A stretch of 15,368 bases of DNA from positions 1 to 15,368 of the forward strand of contig CALPIT020000030.1 in the NCBI GenBank assembly GCA_943323705.2, given 5' to 3'. A model generated the notes under the pieces. The model searched no databases and was not told the DNA's origin. It saw nothing but the letters and a program-made list of their open reading frames with translations. Position numbers and translations under genes: made by a program. Below, one piece after another: positions 7,941 to 15,368 of the stretch (position 1 is its first letter; the number at the start of each line of letters is the position of its first letter). The DNA is from Streptomyces griseus. GTDB lineage: Bacteria > Bacteroidota > Bacteroidia > Chitinophagales > Chitinophagaceae.

Positions 7941-9275
7941 TTGAAAAAGACAGCTACTCTATTTGTTTTTATTTTTTTATCCTTCAATTTATTGGCACAA
8001 ACTAAAACGCTAATAAAAAACATTTTCATCTTCAATGGTATTGATAATAAAATCATCAAAGCTAATTTATTGGTGGAAGGACAACTGATAAGAAAAATCG
8101 ACTCCGCTGAAATAAAAATCGACTCAAAGAACACACAAGTAATTGATGGAGCCGGAAAATACTTAATGCCAGGCTTGATAGATGCTCATGCACATTTACT
8201 TTTAGAATCAATGCCCTTATCTCTTTTATTAACTTCAGACTTTGGCTATATTAATCTTTATGCATCAAGTTTTGCTGAAAAGCAACTTTTGCGTGGATTC
8301 ACTACCGTTAGAGACATGGGCGGGAATACTTTTGCATTGGCAAAAGCTATAAATAGCGGACTTGTGAAAGGACCAAGAGTATTCCCAAGTGGAGCATCAA
8401 TATCTCAAACAGGAGGGCATGGTGATTTTGGTTTACCTACAGACGTGCCAAGAAATGGGGACAATTCATATTTGAACAAAACGGGTATGACAGCTATTGC
8501 TGATGGCGCTGATCAGGTGTTATTAAGAACCAGAGAACAACTTCGCCAAGGTGCATCACAGATAAAGTTAATGGCTGGTGGTGGGATTGTATCTATGTAC
8601 GACCCTATTGATGTTTCTCAATATACAGAAGCAGAAATCAATGCGGCCGTCTCTGCAGCAGAAAATTGGGGTACTTATGTGACGGTTCACGCCTATCTTC
8701 CTAAATCTATCAAAACAGCTATTGCTGCAGGAGTAAAATGTATTGAACATGGACAGTTGATTGATGAGGAAACAGCAATGTTAATGGCAGAAAAAAATAT
8801 CTGGTGGTGTATACAGCCATTCTTGGATGATGAAGACGCTACTCCTTTTCCTGTTGGAAGCGCAAACTGGAAAAAACAACTAGAAATAATAAAAGGTACC
8901 GATAACGCTTACAGACTGGCTAAAAAATATAAAATAAAAACAGCGTTTGGTATCGACTGTCTTTTTGATTCTGTTTCTTCAAAAAATCAGGGGAAAATTT
9001 TATGCAAATTGCAAAACTGGTTTACACCATTTGAAATTCTTAAAATGGCCACACACGACAATGCCGAGCTTTTGCGTATGAGCAATAAAAGAAACCCTTA
9101 TCAATTGGGAAATATAGGAGAAATCACAGAAGGCGCATACGCTGATTTAATCATTGTTGATGGAAATCCGATTGAAAACATCAGATTAATCGAAGACCCT
9201 GAAAAAAATTTTAAGGTTATTATGAAAGACGGAATTGTTTATAAAAACAAACTAACGCTTTCTAAAGCAAACTAA
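7941..9275 (+). CDS. Exported metal-dependent amidohydrolase (imidazolonepropionase/prolidase-like subgroup)
   Basis: The 444-residue product begins MKKTATLFVFIFLSFNLLAQ, a signal peptide, placing it in the periplasm or outside. It belongs to the amidohydrolase superfamily, whose TIM-barrel enzymes use one or two metal ions to hydrolyse amide or related bonds. Visible metal and catalytic residues are H83 and H85 (DAHAH after PGLI), Lys209 in QIKLMAGGG (the usual carboxylated bridging lysine), H250 in VTVHAY, H270 in CIEHGQ and Asp339. Asp339 lies in FGID, where relatives usually have GTD. The small beta domain is formed by both ends (about 23-75 and 395-435; YADLIIVDGNP is typical). The start must be the TTG at 7941, because an in-frame TAG lies at 7914 with no ATG between. 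Substrate is not predictable; exported relatives include Xaa-Pro or Xaa-Arg dipeptidases and imidazolonepropionase-like enzymes. It is convergent with the E1 gene. Confidence 0.9.
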   Translation: MKKTATLFVFIFLSFNLLAQTKTLIKNIFIFNGIDNKIIKANLLVEGQLIRKIDSAEIKIDSKNTQVIDGAGKYLMPGLIDAHAHLLLESMPLSLLLTSDFGYINLYASSFAEKQLLRGFTTVRDMGGNTFALAKAINSGLVKGPRVFPSGASISQTGGHGDFGLPTDVPRNGDNSYLNKTGMTAIADGADQVLLRTREQLRQGASQIKLMAGGGIVSMYDPIDVSQYTEAEINAAVSAAENWGTYVTVHAYLPKSIKTAIAAGVKCIEHGQLIDEETAMLMAEKNIWWCIQPFLDDEDATPFPVGSANWKKQLEIIKGTDNAYRLAKKYKIKTAFGIDCLFDSVSSKNQGKILCKLQNWFTPFEILKMATHDNAELLRMSNKRNPYQLGNIGEITEGAYADLIIVDGNPIENIRLIEDPEKNFKVIMKDGIVYKNKLTLSKAN

Positions 9276-9298
9276 AACCATTTTAGTGAACTCGTAGG

Positions 9299-9325
9299 CT
9301 CAACAACCTTTTGAACTTATTGAAC
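9299..9325. repeat. Word-like intergenic repeat between convergent genes
   Basis: On the minus strand this 27-base segment reads as spaced copies of GTTCAA followed by AAGGTTGTTGAG. From memory similar strings recur between genes in many Bacteroidota genomes; only one copy lies in this window. It fills most of the 50-base space between the stops of the amidohydrolase and E1 genes, where no clear hairpin terminator is visible. Confidence 0.4.
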
Positions 9326-11335
9326 TTAATAACCCAACAATCTTTCCACGTACTCTCCCAATCTCGCATTTGCCATAAAGTTTTTTTCGAGATCTAAATT
9401 AAATGGAATCGGGGTATCTAAACTGGCGCAACGCAATATCGGCGCATCAAGTTGTTGAAAACAATTTTCTGTAATCCACGCAGAAATTTCACCTCCAATG
9501 CCGCCAATTAAAGAATCTTCATGTAAAATTAAAACCTTACCTGTACGCATAACCGCGGCACGAATGGCTTCATAATCTAATGGAAGCAAAGTTCTTAAAT
9601 CAAGTATGTCCAACGAAACCGAAGGGTTGTTTTTCTGATAATCCAACGCCCAATGAACTCCGGCGCCGTATGTAATTATGGAAATGTCTGCGCCCGATTT
9701 TACATGCTTTGCTTTACCAATTTCTATTTCATAATAATCATCAGGAACCATACCACTAACGCTTCTGTATAACGCCTTGTGCTCAAAAAACAAAACCGGA
9801 TTAGGGTCGTTGATAGCAGCAATCAACAAACCTTTGGCATCAATAGGAGTGGAGGGGTATATCACTTTCAATCCTGGTGTATGTACAAACCATGCTTCAT
9901 TACTCTGGCTATGAAAAGGTCCCGCACCAACACCACCACCAGTTGGCATTCTGACCACCACATCTGCGTTTTGTCCCCAGCGATAATGAATCTTTGCCAA
10001 ATTATTTATAATCTGATTGAAACCCACTGTAGCGAAATCTGCAAACTGCATTTCCATCATGGATTTCATTCCGGACAAACATAAACCCAATGAAGCTCCT
10101 ACAATTGCACTCTCACATATAGGCGTGTTGCGAATTCTGTCTTTTCCGAATTTTTCAGTGAAGCCTTCTGTTACTTTAAAGGCACCGCCATATTCTGCAA
10201 TGTCTTGTCCCATCAACACAAAATTATCATAGCGTGTTAATGATTGTTCTAGCGCGTCGCTTATTGCGTTGATGAATTTTTTTTCAGATTGACTATTGTT
10301 GTAAATAAATTCATCAGCAGTGCTGTTGTCAATTAATTTTTCAGGAGCGTTGACCCTTGGCGCATACACATCATTAACCTCTTCAGTTGTATCAGGAATC
10401 AATGGAGCTGATTCAAAACCAAGTTTTAATTCTTCTTCAATATGGTTTTTGATGGTCAACCTGATTTCAGTCAGTTCGCCTTCTGATAAAATATTTTCTT
10501 TCTTCAGCCAGTCTTCATAATTTTTTATTGGATCTTTTTTCTCCCATTCTTCAAACAAATGTTTGGGCACATATTTCACGCCGCTAGCTTCTTCATGTCC
10601 ACGCATACGAAAGGTCATGCATTCAATTAAATATGGTTTTTGATTTTTGATGCAATACTCACGTACACCCTTAATCGTTTCGTAAACTTCCAGAATATTA
10701 TTGCCATCGATTTGAATGCCTTCTATGCCATAGCCGATGGCCTTGTCTACTAAATTTTTACAGCGGTATTGTTCATTGGTTGGCGTGCTTAATCCGTAAC
10801 CATTGTTTTCTATAATAAAAATCACGGGCAAATCCCATACTGCAGCCACGTTCAGCGCTTCATGAAAATCGCCTTCACTAGTACCACCATCACCCGTAAA
10901 CGCTACTGAGACTTTTTGTTCTTTTTTTAATTTATGTGCTAATGCCACACCATCAGCAATTGCCATTTGTGGACCCAAATGTGAAATCATGCCACAAACA
11001 TGATGAGGTGCGCTTCCAAAATGGAAACTTCTTTCTCTGCCGTTACTATAACCATCTTTGTTGCCCTGCCATTGTTTGAATAATTTATTTAACGGCATGT
11101 CTCTAGAAGTAAATACTCCAAGGTTTCTGTGTAAAGGCATCACCCACTCATCGCTATCAAGTGCTTTTGTTACACCTACGGCGATGGCTTCCTGTCCAAT
11201 GCCACTAAACCATTTAGAAATTTTCCCCTGACGCAATAACACCAGCATTTTTTCTTCAATCATGCGGGGAAACAAAATCGATTTGTATAAATCTATCAGC
11301 TGTTCGTTTGTAAGTTCTTTTCTTAAAAATTCCAT
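9326..11335 (-). CDS. Fused E1 alpha/beta subunit of a 2-oxoacid dehydrogenase complex
   Basis: This 669-residue cytoplasmic enzyme carries both E1 subunits in one chain. E1 decarboxylates a 2-oxoacid with thiamine diphosphate and transfers the acyl group to the lipoyl E2. Residues 1-310 are the alpha part: the thiamine-diphosphate motif runs from GDG (148-150) to NN (177-178), with the RMRGHEE loop at 243-249. A hydrophilic linker spans about 311-350. Residues 351-669 are the beta part: GQDIAEYGGAF (376-386), catalytic Glu408 in ICESAIVG, the GGGVGAGPFHSQSNEAWF region with His475, and a C-terminal transketolase-like domain ending ARLGEYVERLLGY. The fused layout is common in Bacteroidota, often annotated as branched-chain 2-oxoacid dehydrogenase E1, but substrate is not settled by sequence and no E2 or E3 gene is nearby. 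The ATG at 11335 gives a normal N-terminus. Confidence 0.92.
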   Translation of the reverse strand: MEFLRKELTNEQLIDLYKSILFPRMIEEKMLVLLRQGKISKWFSGIGQEAIAVGVTKALDSDEWVMPLHRNLGVFTSRDMPLNKLFKQWQGNKDGYSNGRERSFHFGSAPHHVCGMISHLGPQMAIADGVALAHKLKKEQKVSVAFTGDGGTSEGDFHEALNVAAVWDLPVIFIIENNGYGLSTPTNEQYRCKNLVDKAIGYGIEGIQIDGNNILEVYETIKGVREYCIKNQKPYLIECMTFRMRGHEEASGVKYVPKHLFEEWEKKDPIKNYEDWLKKENILSEGELTEIRLTIKNHIEEELKLGFESAPLIPDTTEEVNDVYAPRVNAPEKLIDNSTADEFIYNNSQSEKKFINAISDALEQSLTRYDNFVLMGQDIAEYGGAFKVTEGFTEKFGKDRIRNTPICESAIVGASLGLCLSGMKSMMEMQFADFATVGFNQIINNLAKIHYRWGQNADVVVRMPTGGGVGAGPFHSQSNEAWFVHTPGLKVIYPSTPIDAKGLLIAAINDPNPVLFFEHKALYRSVSGMVPDDYYEIEIGKAKHVKSGADISIITYGAGVHWALDYQKNNPSVSLDILDLRTLLPLDYEAIRAAVMRTGKVLILHEDSLIGGIGGEISAWITENCFQQLDAPILRCASLDTPIPFNLDLEKNFMANARLGEYVERLLGY

Positions 11336-11382
11336 GGGCGAATTTCTTGAATATTAGTGATATGGCAAAGGGAAATCGGAAC

Positions 11383-11418
11383 AATGTGATGATTTGGTGA
11401 TGAGATAATTTGGTGATT
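11383..11418. repeat. Word-like repeat built on GATTTGGTGAT
   Basis: ATTTGGTGAT occurs at 11392-11401 and again at 11408-11417, a 16-base period, within a longer TGATGA/TGAGATAA-type string. Similar low-complexity strings recur between genes in Bacteroidota from memory. Function is unknown. Confidence 0.5.
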
Positions 11419-11462
11419 GTTTGTATTCTCTTTTTTAAATCAGACAAAACTCTGATGAAAAC

Positions 11463-11562
11463 GTAGTGAATTCGTGTTTACATCTATACTTAGTACAAAA
11501 ACTTTGTGGTGCTTTGTGCCTTAGCGCCTTCGTGGCAAAAAATTCGTGCATTCGTGGTTACT
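11463..11562. repeat. Array of short 'CTTTGTG / TTCGTGG' words upstream of the vWA gene
   Basis: A run of near-copies of an 8-10 base word: ACTTTGTGG, GCTTTGTGCC, TTAGCGCC, TTCGTGGC, ATTCGTGC, ATTCGTGGTTA, with an outlying GTGAATTCGTG at 11466-11476. The ATTCGTG words recur at 13004-13022 and 13123-13142 across the vWA gene. It resembles interspersed intergenic elements seen in many Bacteroidota; no coding potential or strong hairpin is evident. Confidence 0.6.
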
Positions 11563-11655
11563 CACCAAAAGTTAAAGTATTCTTAATACAGTTTTTACAA
11601 ATCAACTTCTTATGGAAATCCACTGCCAAAACTATCAGGGGCGAAAATTTTTTCT

Positions 11656-12816
11656 ATGCAACAAAAAACAATCTACACTTTAGCCATCATCGGCTGTTTT
11701 CTTTTCTCAACCTCTTGTGTTCGTGCAAATAAGGACACAGAATCTGAAGAAAATCCTCCAACCTCCAATCAAAAAATACAAGCTGCCATTTTAATTGATG
11801 TCAGCAATAGTATGGACGGACTCATCGATCAGGCAAAAGCCCAGCTCTGGAACATGGTGAACACCATGGGAAAAGCCAAATGCAATGGCGCAACGCCAAA
11901 AATCGAAATCGCACTCTATGAATATGGAAGAACAACAAACAACGAAAAAGCTGGTTTTGTAAAACAACTCATGCCTTTTACAACAGACTTAGATTCACTT
12001 TCTGAAATTCTTTTTTCACTTAAAACAGACGGAGGAGATGAGTATTGTGGACAAGTCATTTACACTTCTTTAAACAAGCTCGCCTGGGACAACACTCCCG
12101 GAAACTACAAAGTTATTTTTATCGCAGGTAACGAAGACTTTTTACAAGGTAATTTACATTACAAAAAAGCTTGCGCATTGGCAAAACAGAAAGGCGTAAT
12201 TGTTAACACTATTTATTGTGGCGACAGAATGCAAGGCATAAGCGAACACTGGAACGTAAACGATGAATGTGGTGGCGGTAGTTATACCAATATTAATCAA
12301 AATGAAAAAATTGTTGAAATTCCAACACCTTATGATGATCAAATTATCACACTGAATGAAAAGCTTAATGACACTTATATAGCTTATGGTGTTAGTGGAA
12401 ATTCGAAACAGAATTCTCAAAAAAATATCGACGGAAAAAATATAGCACTTGACAAATCTGTTGCGGTAAAAAGAGCGACTGTTAAAAGCAACAAAGCTTT
12501 ATATAAAAACGAAAGTTGGGATGTGGTGGATAAATTCGAAAATGATAAAGAAATTATTTCTAAAATCAACAAGTCAACATTGACAGACAGTTTAAGAAAC
12601 AAATCCGATGCAGAACTTCAAAAGATAGTGATTCAAAAGAAAAAAGAAAGAGATGATATTCAAAAACAAATTACCTCTTTGAATACATCTAGAGATAAGT
12701 TTATTGTAACAGAAAAATCAAAAGTAAAAAATCAAAATAATAAAGCCACCTTGGAAACAGAGATTGAAAAAATCATTAGAAAACAGGCGAAGGAATTTAA
12801 GATGGTTATTGAATAA
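11656..12816 (+). CDS. von Willebrand factor A-domain lipoprotein with C-terminal coiled coil
   Basis: The 386-residue product begins with a lipoprotein-like signal (MQQKTIYTLAIIGCFLFSTSC, Cys21 the likely lipidated residue, although the lipobox is loose). Residues about 40-250 are a vWA domain, a metal-dependent protein-binding fold. The metal-site residues are Asp48, Ser50 and Ser52 (DVSNSMDG), Thr124 in KTDGGDEYCG, and the acidic pair E160/D161 in AGNED. The conserved stretch GLIDQAKAQLWNMVNT with EIALYEYG matches a family of bacterial vWA proteins I recognise by pattern but whose role is not known to me. Residues 315-380 are Lys/Glu-rich and probably form a coiled coil. It stands alone on its strand, with the E1 gene divergent upstream and a strong terminator downstream. 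Envelope location is inferred from the signal; the ligand is unknown. Confidence 0.88.
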   Translation: MQQKTIYTLAIIGCFLFSTSCVRANKDTESEENPPTSNQKIQAAILIDVSNSMDGLIDQAKAQLWNMVNTMGKAKCNGATPKIEIALYEYGRTTNNEKAGFVKQLMPFTTDLDSLSEILFSLKTDGGDEYCGQVIYTSLNKLAWDNTPGNYKVIFIAGNEDFLQGNLHYKKACALAKQKGVIVNTIYCGDRMQGISEHWNVNDECGGGSYTNINQNEKIVEIPTPYDDQIITLNEKLNDTYIAYGVSGNSKQNSQKNIDGKNIALDKSVAVKRATVKSNKALYKNESWDVVDKFENDKEIISKINKSTLTDSLRNKSDAELQKIVIQKKKERDDIQKQITSLNTSRDKFIVTEKSKVKNQNNKATLETEIEKIIRKQAKEFKMVIE

Positions 12817-12824
12817 CGTTTGTT

Positions 12825-12848
12825 GTTTGGCGTTTAGGGTTTGGCGTT
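12825..12848. repeat. GTTTGGCGTT direct repeat after the vWA gene
   Basis: GTTTGGCGTT at 12825-12834 and 12839-12848, a 14-base period with TAGG between, lying between the vWA stop codon and its terminator hairpin. Confidence 0.5.
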
Positions 12849-12850
12849 AT

Positions 12851-12879
12851 AAGCACTCGCGGTTTGTGGGTGCTTTTTT
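12851..12879 (+). terminator. Rho-independent terminator of the vWA gene
   Basis: AAGCACTCGC (12851-12860) pairs over ten positions, two of them G-T wobbles, with GTGGGTGCTT (12866-12875) around a 5-base GGTTT loop, followed by a run of T. It lies 35 bases past the vWA stop codon. Confidence 0.85.
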
Positions 12880-12913
12880 ATTTATTTTAAACATTATGAG
12901 TATGTGAGTATTT

Positions 12914-13022
12914 AAATAAATAATAAGAAAGTAAAAATAAGGAATAAGAAAGTGGACATTTGCTTCGAGCAATTGTTTTTAATAAATAATTCAACCAAAA
13001 ATTAATTCGTGAATTCGTGGCT
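12914..13022. repeat. Tandem intergenic repeat, copy 1
   Basis: First unit of a diverged tandem duplication in the space between the convergent vWA and M16 genes. Positions 12914-12951 are identical to 13028-13065 (38 bases, period 114). The middle is diverged but keeps TTCGAG. The unit ends with AATTCGTGAATTCGTGG at 13004-13020. There is no open frame of note. Confidence 0.85.
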
Positions 13023-13027
13023 ACTTA

Positions 13028-13142
13028 AAATAAATAATAAGAAAGTAAAAATAAGGAATAAGAAAATGGCATTCAGTTTCGAGTATTTGGTTTTATTGAT
13101 TCAATAATCGTTCCAAAAAATAAATTCGTGAATTCGTGGTTA
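13028..13142. repeat. Tandem intergenic repeat, copy 2
   Basis: Second unit. Its left 38 bases are identical to copy 1, its middle has diverged with about five bases of net insertion, and its right end AATTCGTGAATTCGTGG (13123-13139) is again identical. With copy 1 it fills most of the 375-base intergenic region, the remainder being the vWA terminator and the C/G-run element at 13164. Confidence 0.85.
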
Positions 13143-13163
13143 CCCCCACAAAACATAATCAAA

Positions 13164-13190
13164 GTCCCCCTTGGGGGATTTAGGGGGCCC
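13164..13190. terminator. C5/G5-run hairpin element at the end of the M16 operon
   Basis: A C-run, TTGGGGG, ATTTA and a second G-run then CCCC, so that the C-runs can pair with either G-run in alternative hairpins. It abuts the stop codon of the M16 gene on the minus strand. Strings of this type recur between genes in Bacteroidota from memory. It may act as a transcription stop for the M16 operon, but the T-run is short, so that role is inferred. Confidence 0.5.
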
Positions 13191-13191
13191 C

Positions 13192-14469
13192 TTAATACAC
13201 CACCAACTCCCAGAAATTTTCCGGTCGTAAATATTTATTCGCCAATTCCATCAGTTGATCTGCGTTAACCGCTTTAATCTCATTCACTGAATCATAAAAA
13301 TAACTTTCGTCCATATCATTCAAAATGATGTTCTTCCATTTTGCCATAATTTGAAATGGACCATCCAATTCTCCGAGAATCCCGCCAATCATATAATTAC
13401 GTACCAATAACAATTCCTCGTCTTCAATTTTTTCTTCTCTCAATTTTTGCATCTCGTTATAAACCTCCTGTATCGCTGCTTCAGAAACATCTTTGCCTGC
13501 CTCGGTGCTGATAACCCAGGCGCTTTCCTGAATATGATTTTGTATGTAGCTGTAAATGCCGTAGGTATAGCCTTTGTCTTCTCTGATATTGCTCATTAAT
13601 CTTGATCCAAAAAATCCACCATACAAAGTATTCAACACCATCACCTTTTTAAAATCCTGATGGTGACGATTAGGAAATGGCATCGCAATGCGTATCGCAC
13701 CTTGCACTGCGTTAGGGTCGTTGTCTATTCTGAATTTTCTTTCTGTTGCAGGCATTGACTGAAACGAAGGCACAACAATATTTTTTGAATTTGTATTCAG
13801 CTTGCCAAAAGCATCATTCAGTTGTGTTTTAAGTGCTTCAGTAAATCTTCCCGAAACAAATATGATGCACTTGCCATTCAAATAATAGTCGTTGTAAAAT
13901 TGGCGACAGGCTTCAGCGGTAACAGATTCTATATCTAACGCATGTGTATATACGCCATAAGGATGTTGTTCGCCGTAAATATAACTGTCAATCAATCTTG
14001 CTGCAACAAACTCTGCTTTTTGCAAATTGACTTTTAATCTTTGAAGCGAGTTTTGCTTGTAAGTACTCAATTCTTCTTCCGAAAAAATAGATTCGCTTAG
14101 CATGTCTTGCATTATAGGCAAGAGCTTATCTATTTGCTTGGTTAAGCAATGCAGCGTAACGGTAGCCGTTTCGTTATAACAGGCTCTATTGCAGTATCCC
14201 CCGTAATATTCGAAAGCTTCATTGATTTCAAATGCGCTTTTTGATTTAGTGCCATTCTTCAATAAAAAGTTAGTTGCGGCGGCAATTCCTTTTTGTTTTT
14301 CGAAACTGTTACCTGCATAAAAAACCATTTCAAGTTGTAATACTTCTTGCGCGCCGGCATTTACACTATATACATCAATGCCATTGTCTAATTTGTAGTG
14401 TTCGTATGGTTTTAATGCCAATGAATAATCAACGGCATCTTTTATTTTGGGGGCAATTTTTCTGTTCAT
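13192..14469 (-). CDS. M16 family peptidase, non-catalytic subunit (zinc motif lost)
   Basis: This 425-residue protein has the two-domain M16B fold (LDNGIDVYSV... start, then the NAVQGAIRIAMPFPNR and LNTLYGGFFGSRL region). At the place of the zinc-binding HxxEH it has AATNF (residues 64-68, in GIAAATNFLLKNGT), so it cannot hold the catalytic zinc. It keeps the conserved substrate-side Arg/Tyr pair (R295 and Y302 in IREDKGYTYG). That combination is typical of the partner subunit in heterodimeric bacterial M16 peptidases. It starts five bases after the stop of the upstream M16 gene, so the two are co-transcribed and probably translated together. No signal peptide is visible, suggesting a cytoplasmic protein. 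Confidence 0.9.
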   Translation of the reverse strand: MNRKIAPKIKDAVDYSLALKPYEHYKLDNGIDVYSVNAGAQEVLQLEMVFYAGNSFEKQKGIAAATNFLLKNGTKSKSAFEINEAFEYYGGYCNRACYNETATVTLHCLTKQIDKLLPIMQDMLSESIFSEEELSTYKQNSLQRLKVNLQKAEFVAARLIDSYIYGEQHPYGVYTHALDIESVTAEACRQFYNDYYLNGKCIIFVSGRFTEALKTQLNDAFGKLNTNSKNIVVPSFQSMPATERKFRIDNDPNAVQGAIRIAMPFPNRHHQDFKKVMVLNTLYGGFFGSRLMSNIREDKGYTYGIYSYIQNHIQESAWVISTEAGKDVSEAAIQEVYNEMQKLREEKIEDEELLLVRNYMIGGILGELDGPFQIMAKWKNIILNDMDESYFYDSVNEIKAVNADQLMELANKYLRPENFWELVVY

Positions 14470-14474
14470 TAAAA

Positions 14475-15368
14475 TTAATTATCACTTAAATAATACATCG
14501 TGCTGCAATTGTTTTCATCAAAAATCAATTGGGCCTGTTCTTTTATTTCTGCTGCTGTTACAGCTTGGTACTTCGATAATTCGGTGTTGATTAAATCAGC
14601 ATCACCCAAATTTTCATACATCGCAATACTTGAAGCACGATTCATTACACTCATGTCTTCAAATGCCATCGCCGCCTCTGCTTTATTCTTTACCTTCTCC
14701 AGTTCGGATGTTGAAATGCCTTCTTCTATTAATTTTTTCAATTCATCCAAAACCGCCTGTTCCGCAATTTTTATATCAATTCCTTTCACCAGCTTTCCTT
14801 CGATGGTCATCAATCCCGATTCGGTGCTTCCAAAATGGTAACAATCCAGGTTGCTAAAATATTTTTTTTCTTTTACCAAACTTTGATACAATCTTGAGGA
14901 GCCTCCTCCACTTAAAATGTCGGAAATCAAATCAGCAGCATAATAACGATTATCCATACGCGGAGACATATGCCAGCATTTGTACAAAGCATCAAGCGGT
15001 ACATTTGATTTCACTTCTAGATGGCGGGGTGCAGTTTGTTTGGGCTCTAACGGTAACGAACGATTGTATTTTTCTCCTGCGGGAATCGGACCAAACCATT
15101 TTTCTGCAAGTGCTTTAATCTGAGCTGTTTCTATATTTCCAGCAACTACTAAAATTGCATTACTTGGTGTATAATGTTTGAAGAAAAATGATTTTACATC
15201 TTCAAGTGTTGCGTCTTCCACGTGTTTTAATGAAGCGCCGATGGTCATCCACTTATACGGATGTGTGGTGTATGCGAGCTCACGCATCTTGTGCCAAACA
15301 TCTCCGTATGGCTTATTGATATAATGTTCTTTAAATTCCTCACAAACGACTTTGCGTTGTACTTCCAA
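14475..15368 (-). CDS. M16 family peptidase, presumed catalytic subunit (partial, N-terminus off window)
   Basis: The right edge cuts this gene; the first codon seen (TTG at the edge) is an internal leucine of the usual LxVQRxVVxEE stretch, not a start. The 297 visible residues cover the end of the first M16 domain (YTTHPYKWMTIGASLKHVED, then NAILVVAGNIE) and the whole second domain (LISDILSGGGSSRLYQSLV). The HxxEH zinc site would lie upstream, outside the window, so activity is inferred from the partnership with the zinc-less subunit directly downstream. Where the partner has the Arg/Tyr pair this protein reads VKEKKYFS, with Lys and Phe instead, the pattern expected when two subunits share one active site. 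Confidence 0.88.
   Translation of the reverse strand: MEVQRKVVCEEFKEHYINKPYGDVWHKMRELAYTTHPYKWMTIGASLKHVEDATLEDVKSFFFKHYTPSNAILVVAGNIETAQIKALAEKWFGPIPAGEKYNRSLPLEPKQTAPRHLEVKSNVPLDALYKCWHMSPRMDNRYYAADLISDILSGGGSSRLYQSLVKEKKYFSNLDCYHFGSTESGLMTIEGKLVKGIDIKIAEQAVLDELKKLIEEGISTSELEKVKNKAEAAMAFEDMSVMNRASSIAMYENLGDADLINTELSKYQAVTAAEIKEQAQLIFDENNCSTMYYLSDN

Larger units (their letters stand above)
11336..11655. other. Divergent intergenic region between E1 and vWA genes
   Basis: About 320 bases with no convincing gene: the short open frames here lack recognisable products. It must contain the promoters for both flanking genes, but I see no clean TAnnTTTG element (the nearest, on the minus strand at 11373-11366, is TCCCTTTG with one mismatch and no good -33). 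Most of its content is two blocks of word-like repeats, listed separately. Confidence 0.5.

Noticed and set aside
9779..10084. Plus-strand open frame of about 100 codons inside the E1 gene.
   Set aside because: Antisense to a well-conserved coding region with no recognisable product.
12914..13142. CRISPR array.
   Set aside because: Only two units, no short regular repeat-spacer pattern, and no cas genes in the window.

Overview
The window is AT-rich chromosomal DNA that looks like Bacteroidota, probably a Chitinophagales/Chitinophagaceae-type bacterium. The pointers are an actABC (alternative complex III) cluster with the extended-Tat ActB typical of that phylum, a fused E1 alpha-beta 2-oxoacid dehydrogenase, a DUF6787-like membrane domain, a CarboxypepD-regulatory-like secreted domain, a perfect TAnnTTTG -7 promoter element, no obvious Shine-Dalgarno sequences, and several word-like intergenic repeats of a kind common in that phylum. 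The lineage is inferred from gene content, not from a marker phylogeny.

Layout. 1-5567 (minus strand): the proximal half of a respiratory operon, read actA (multiheme cytochrome c) -> actB (Fe-S/molybdopterin-like subunit) -> actC (NrfD-like quinol-binding membrane subunit, cut by the left edge). A promoter with a nearby inverted repeat lies just upstream of actA. Together these subunits would oxidise menaquinol and pass electrons to a terminal oxidase; the later act genes and oxidase genes would lie off the left edge. 5748-9275 (plus strand): three genes. They are a membrane-anchored PurN fusion (DUF6787-like domain plus GAR formyltransferase) closed by its own terminator, an exported CarboxypepD-regulatory-like domain joined in frame to methionine sulfoxide reductase B, and an exported metal-dependent amidohydrolase with a TTG start. 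9326-11335 (minus): a single-chain E1 alpha/beta 2-oxoacid dehydrogenase, convergent with the amidohydrolase. 11656-12816 (plus): a von Willebrand A-domain lipoprotein ending in a strong hairpin terminator. 13192-15368 (minus): a pair of M16 peptidase subunits, the downstream one lacking the zinc motif and the upstream one cut by the right edge.

The intergenic spaces between 9.27 and 13.19 kb hold several different short repeated 'words', including a diverged tandem duplication with a period of about 114 bp, whereas the act operon side has none. The two in-frame domain fusions (PurN and MsrB) are the least ordinary coding features. I found no CRISPR array, transposase, tRNA, rRNA or defence island, and no clear candidate for a wholly new multi-gene system.
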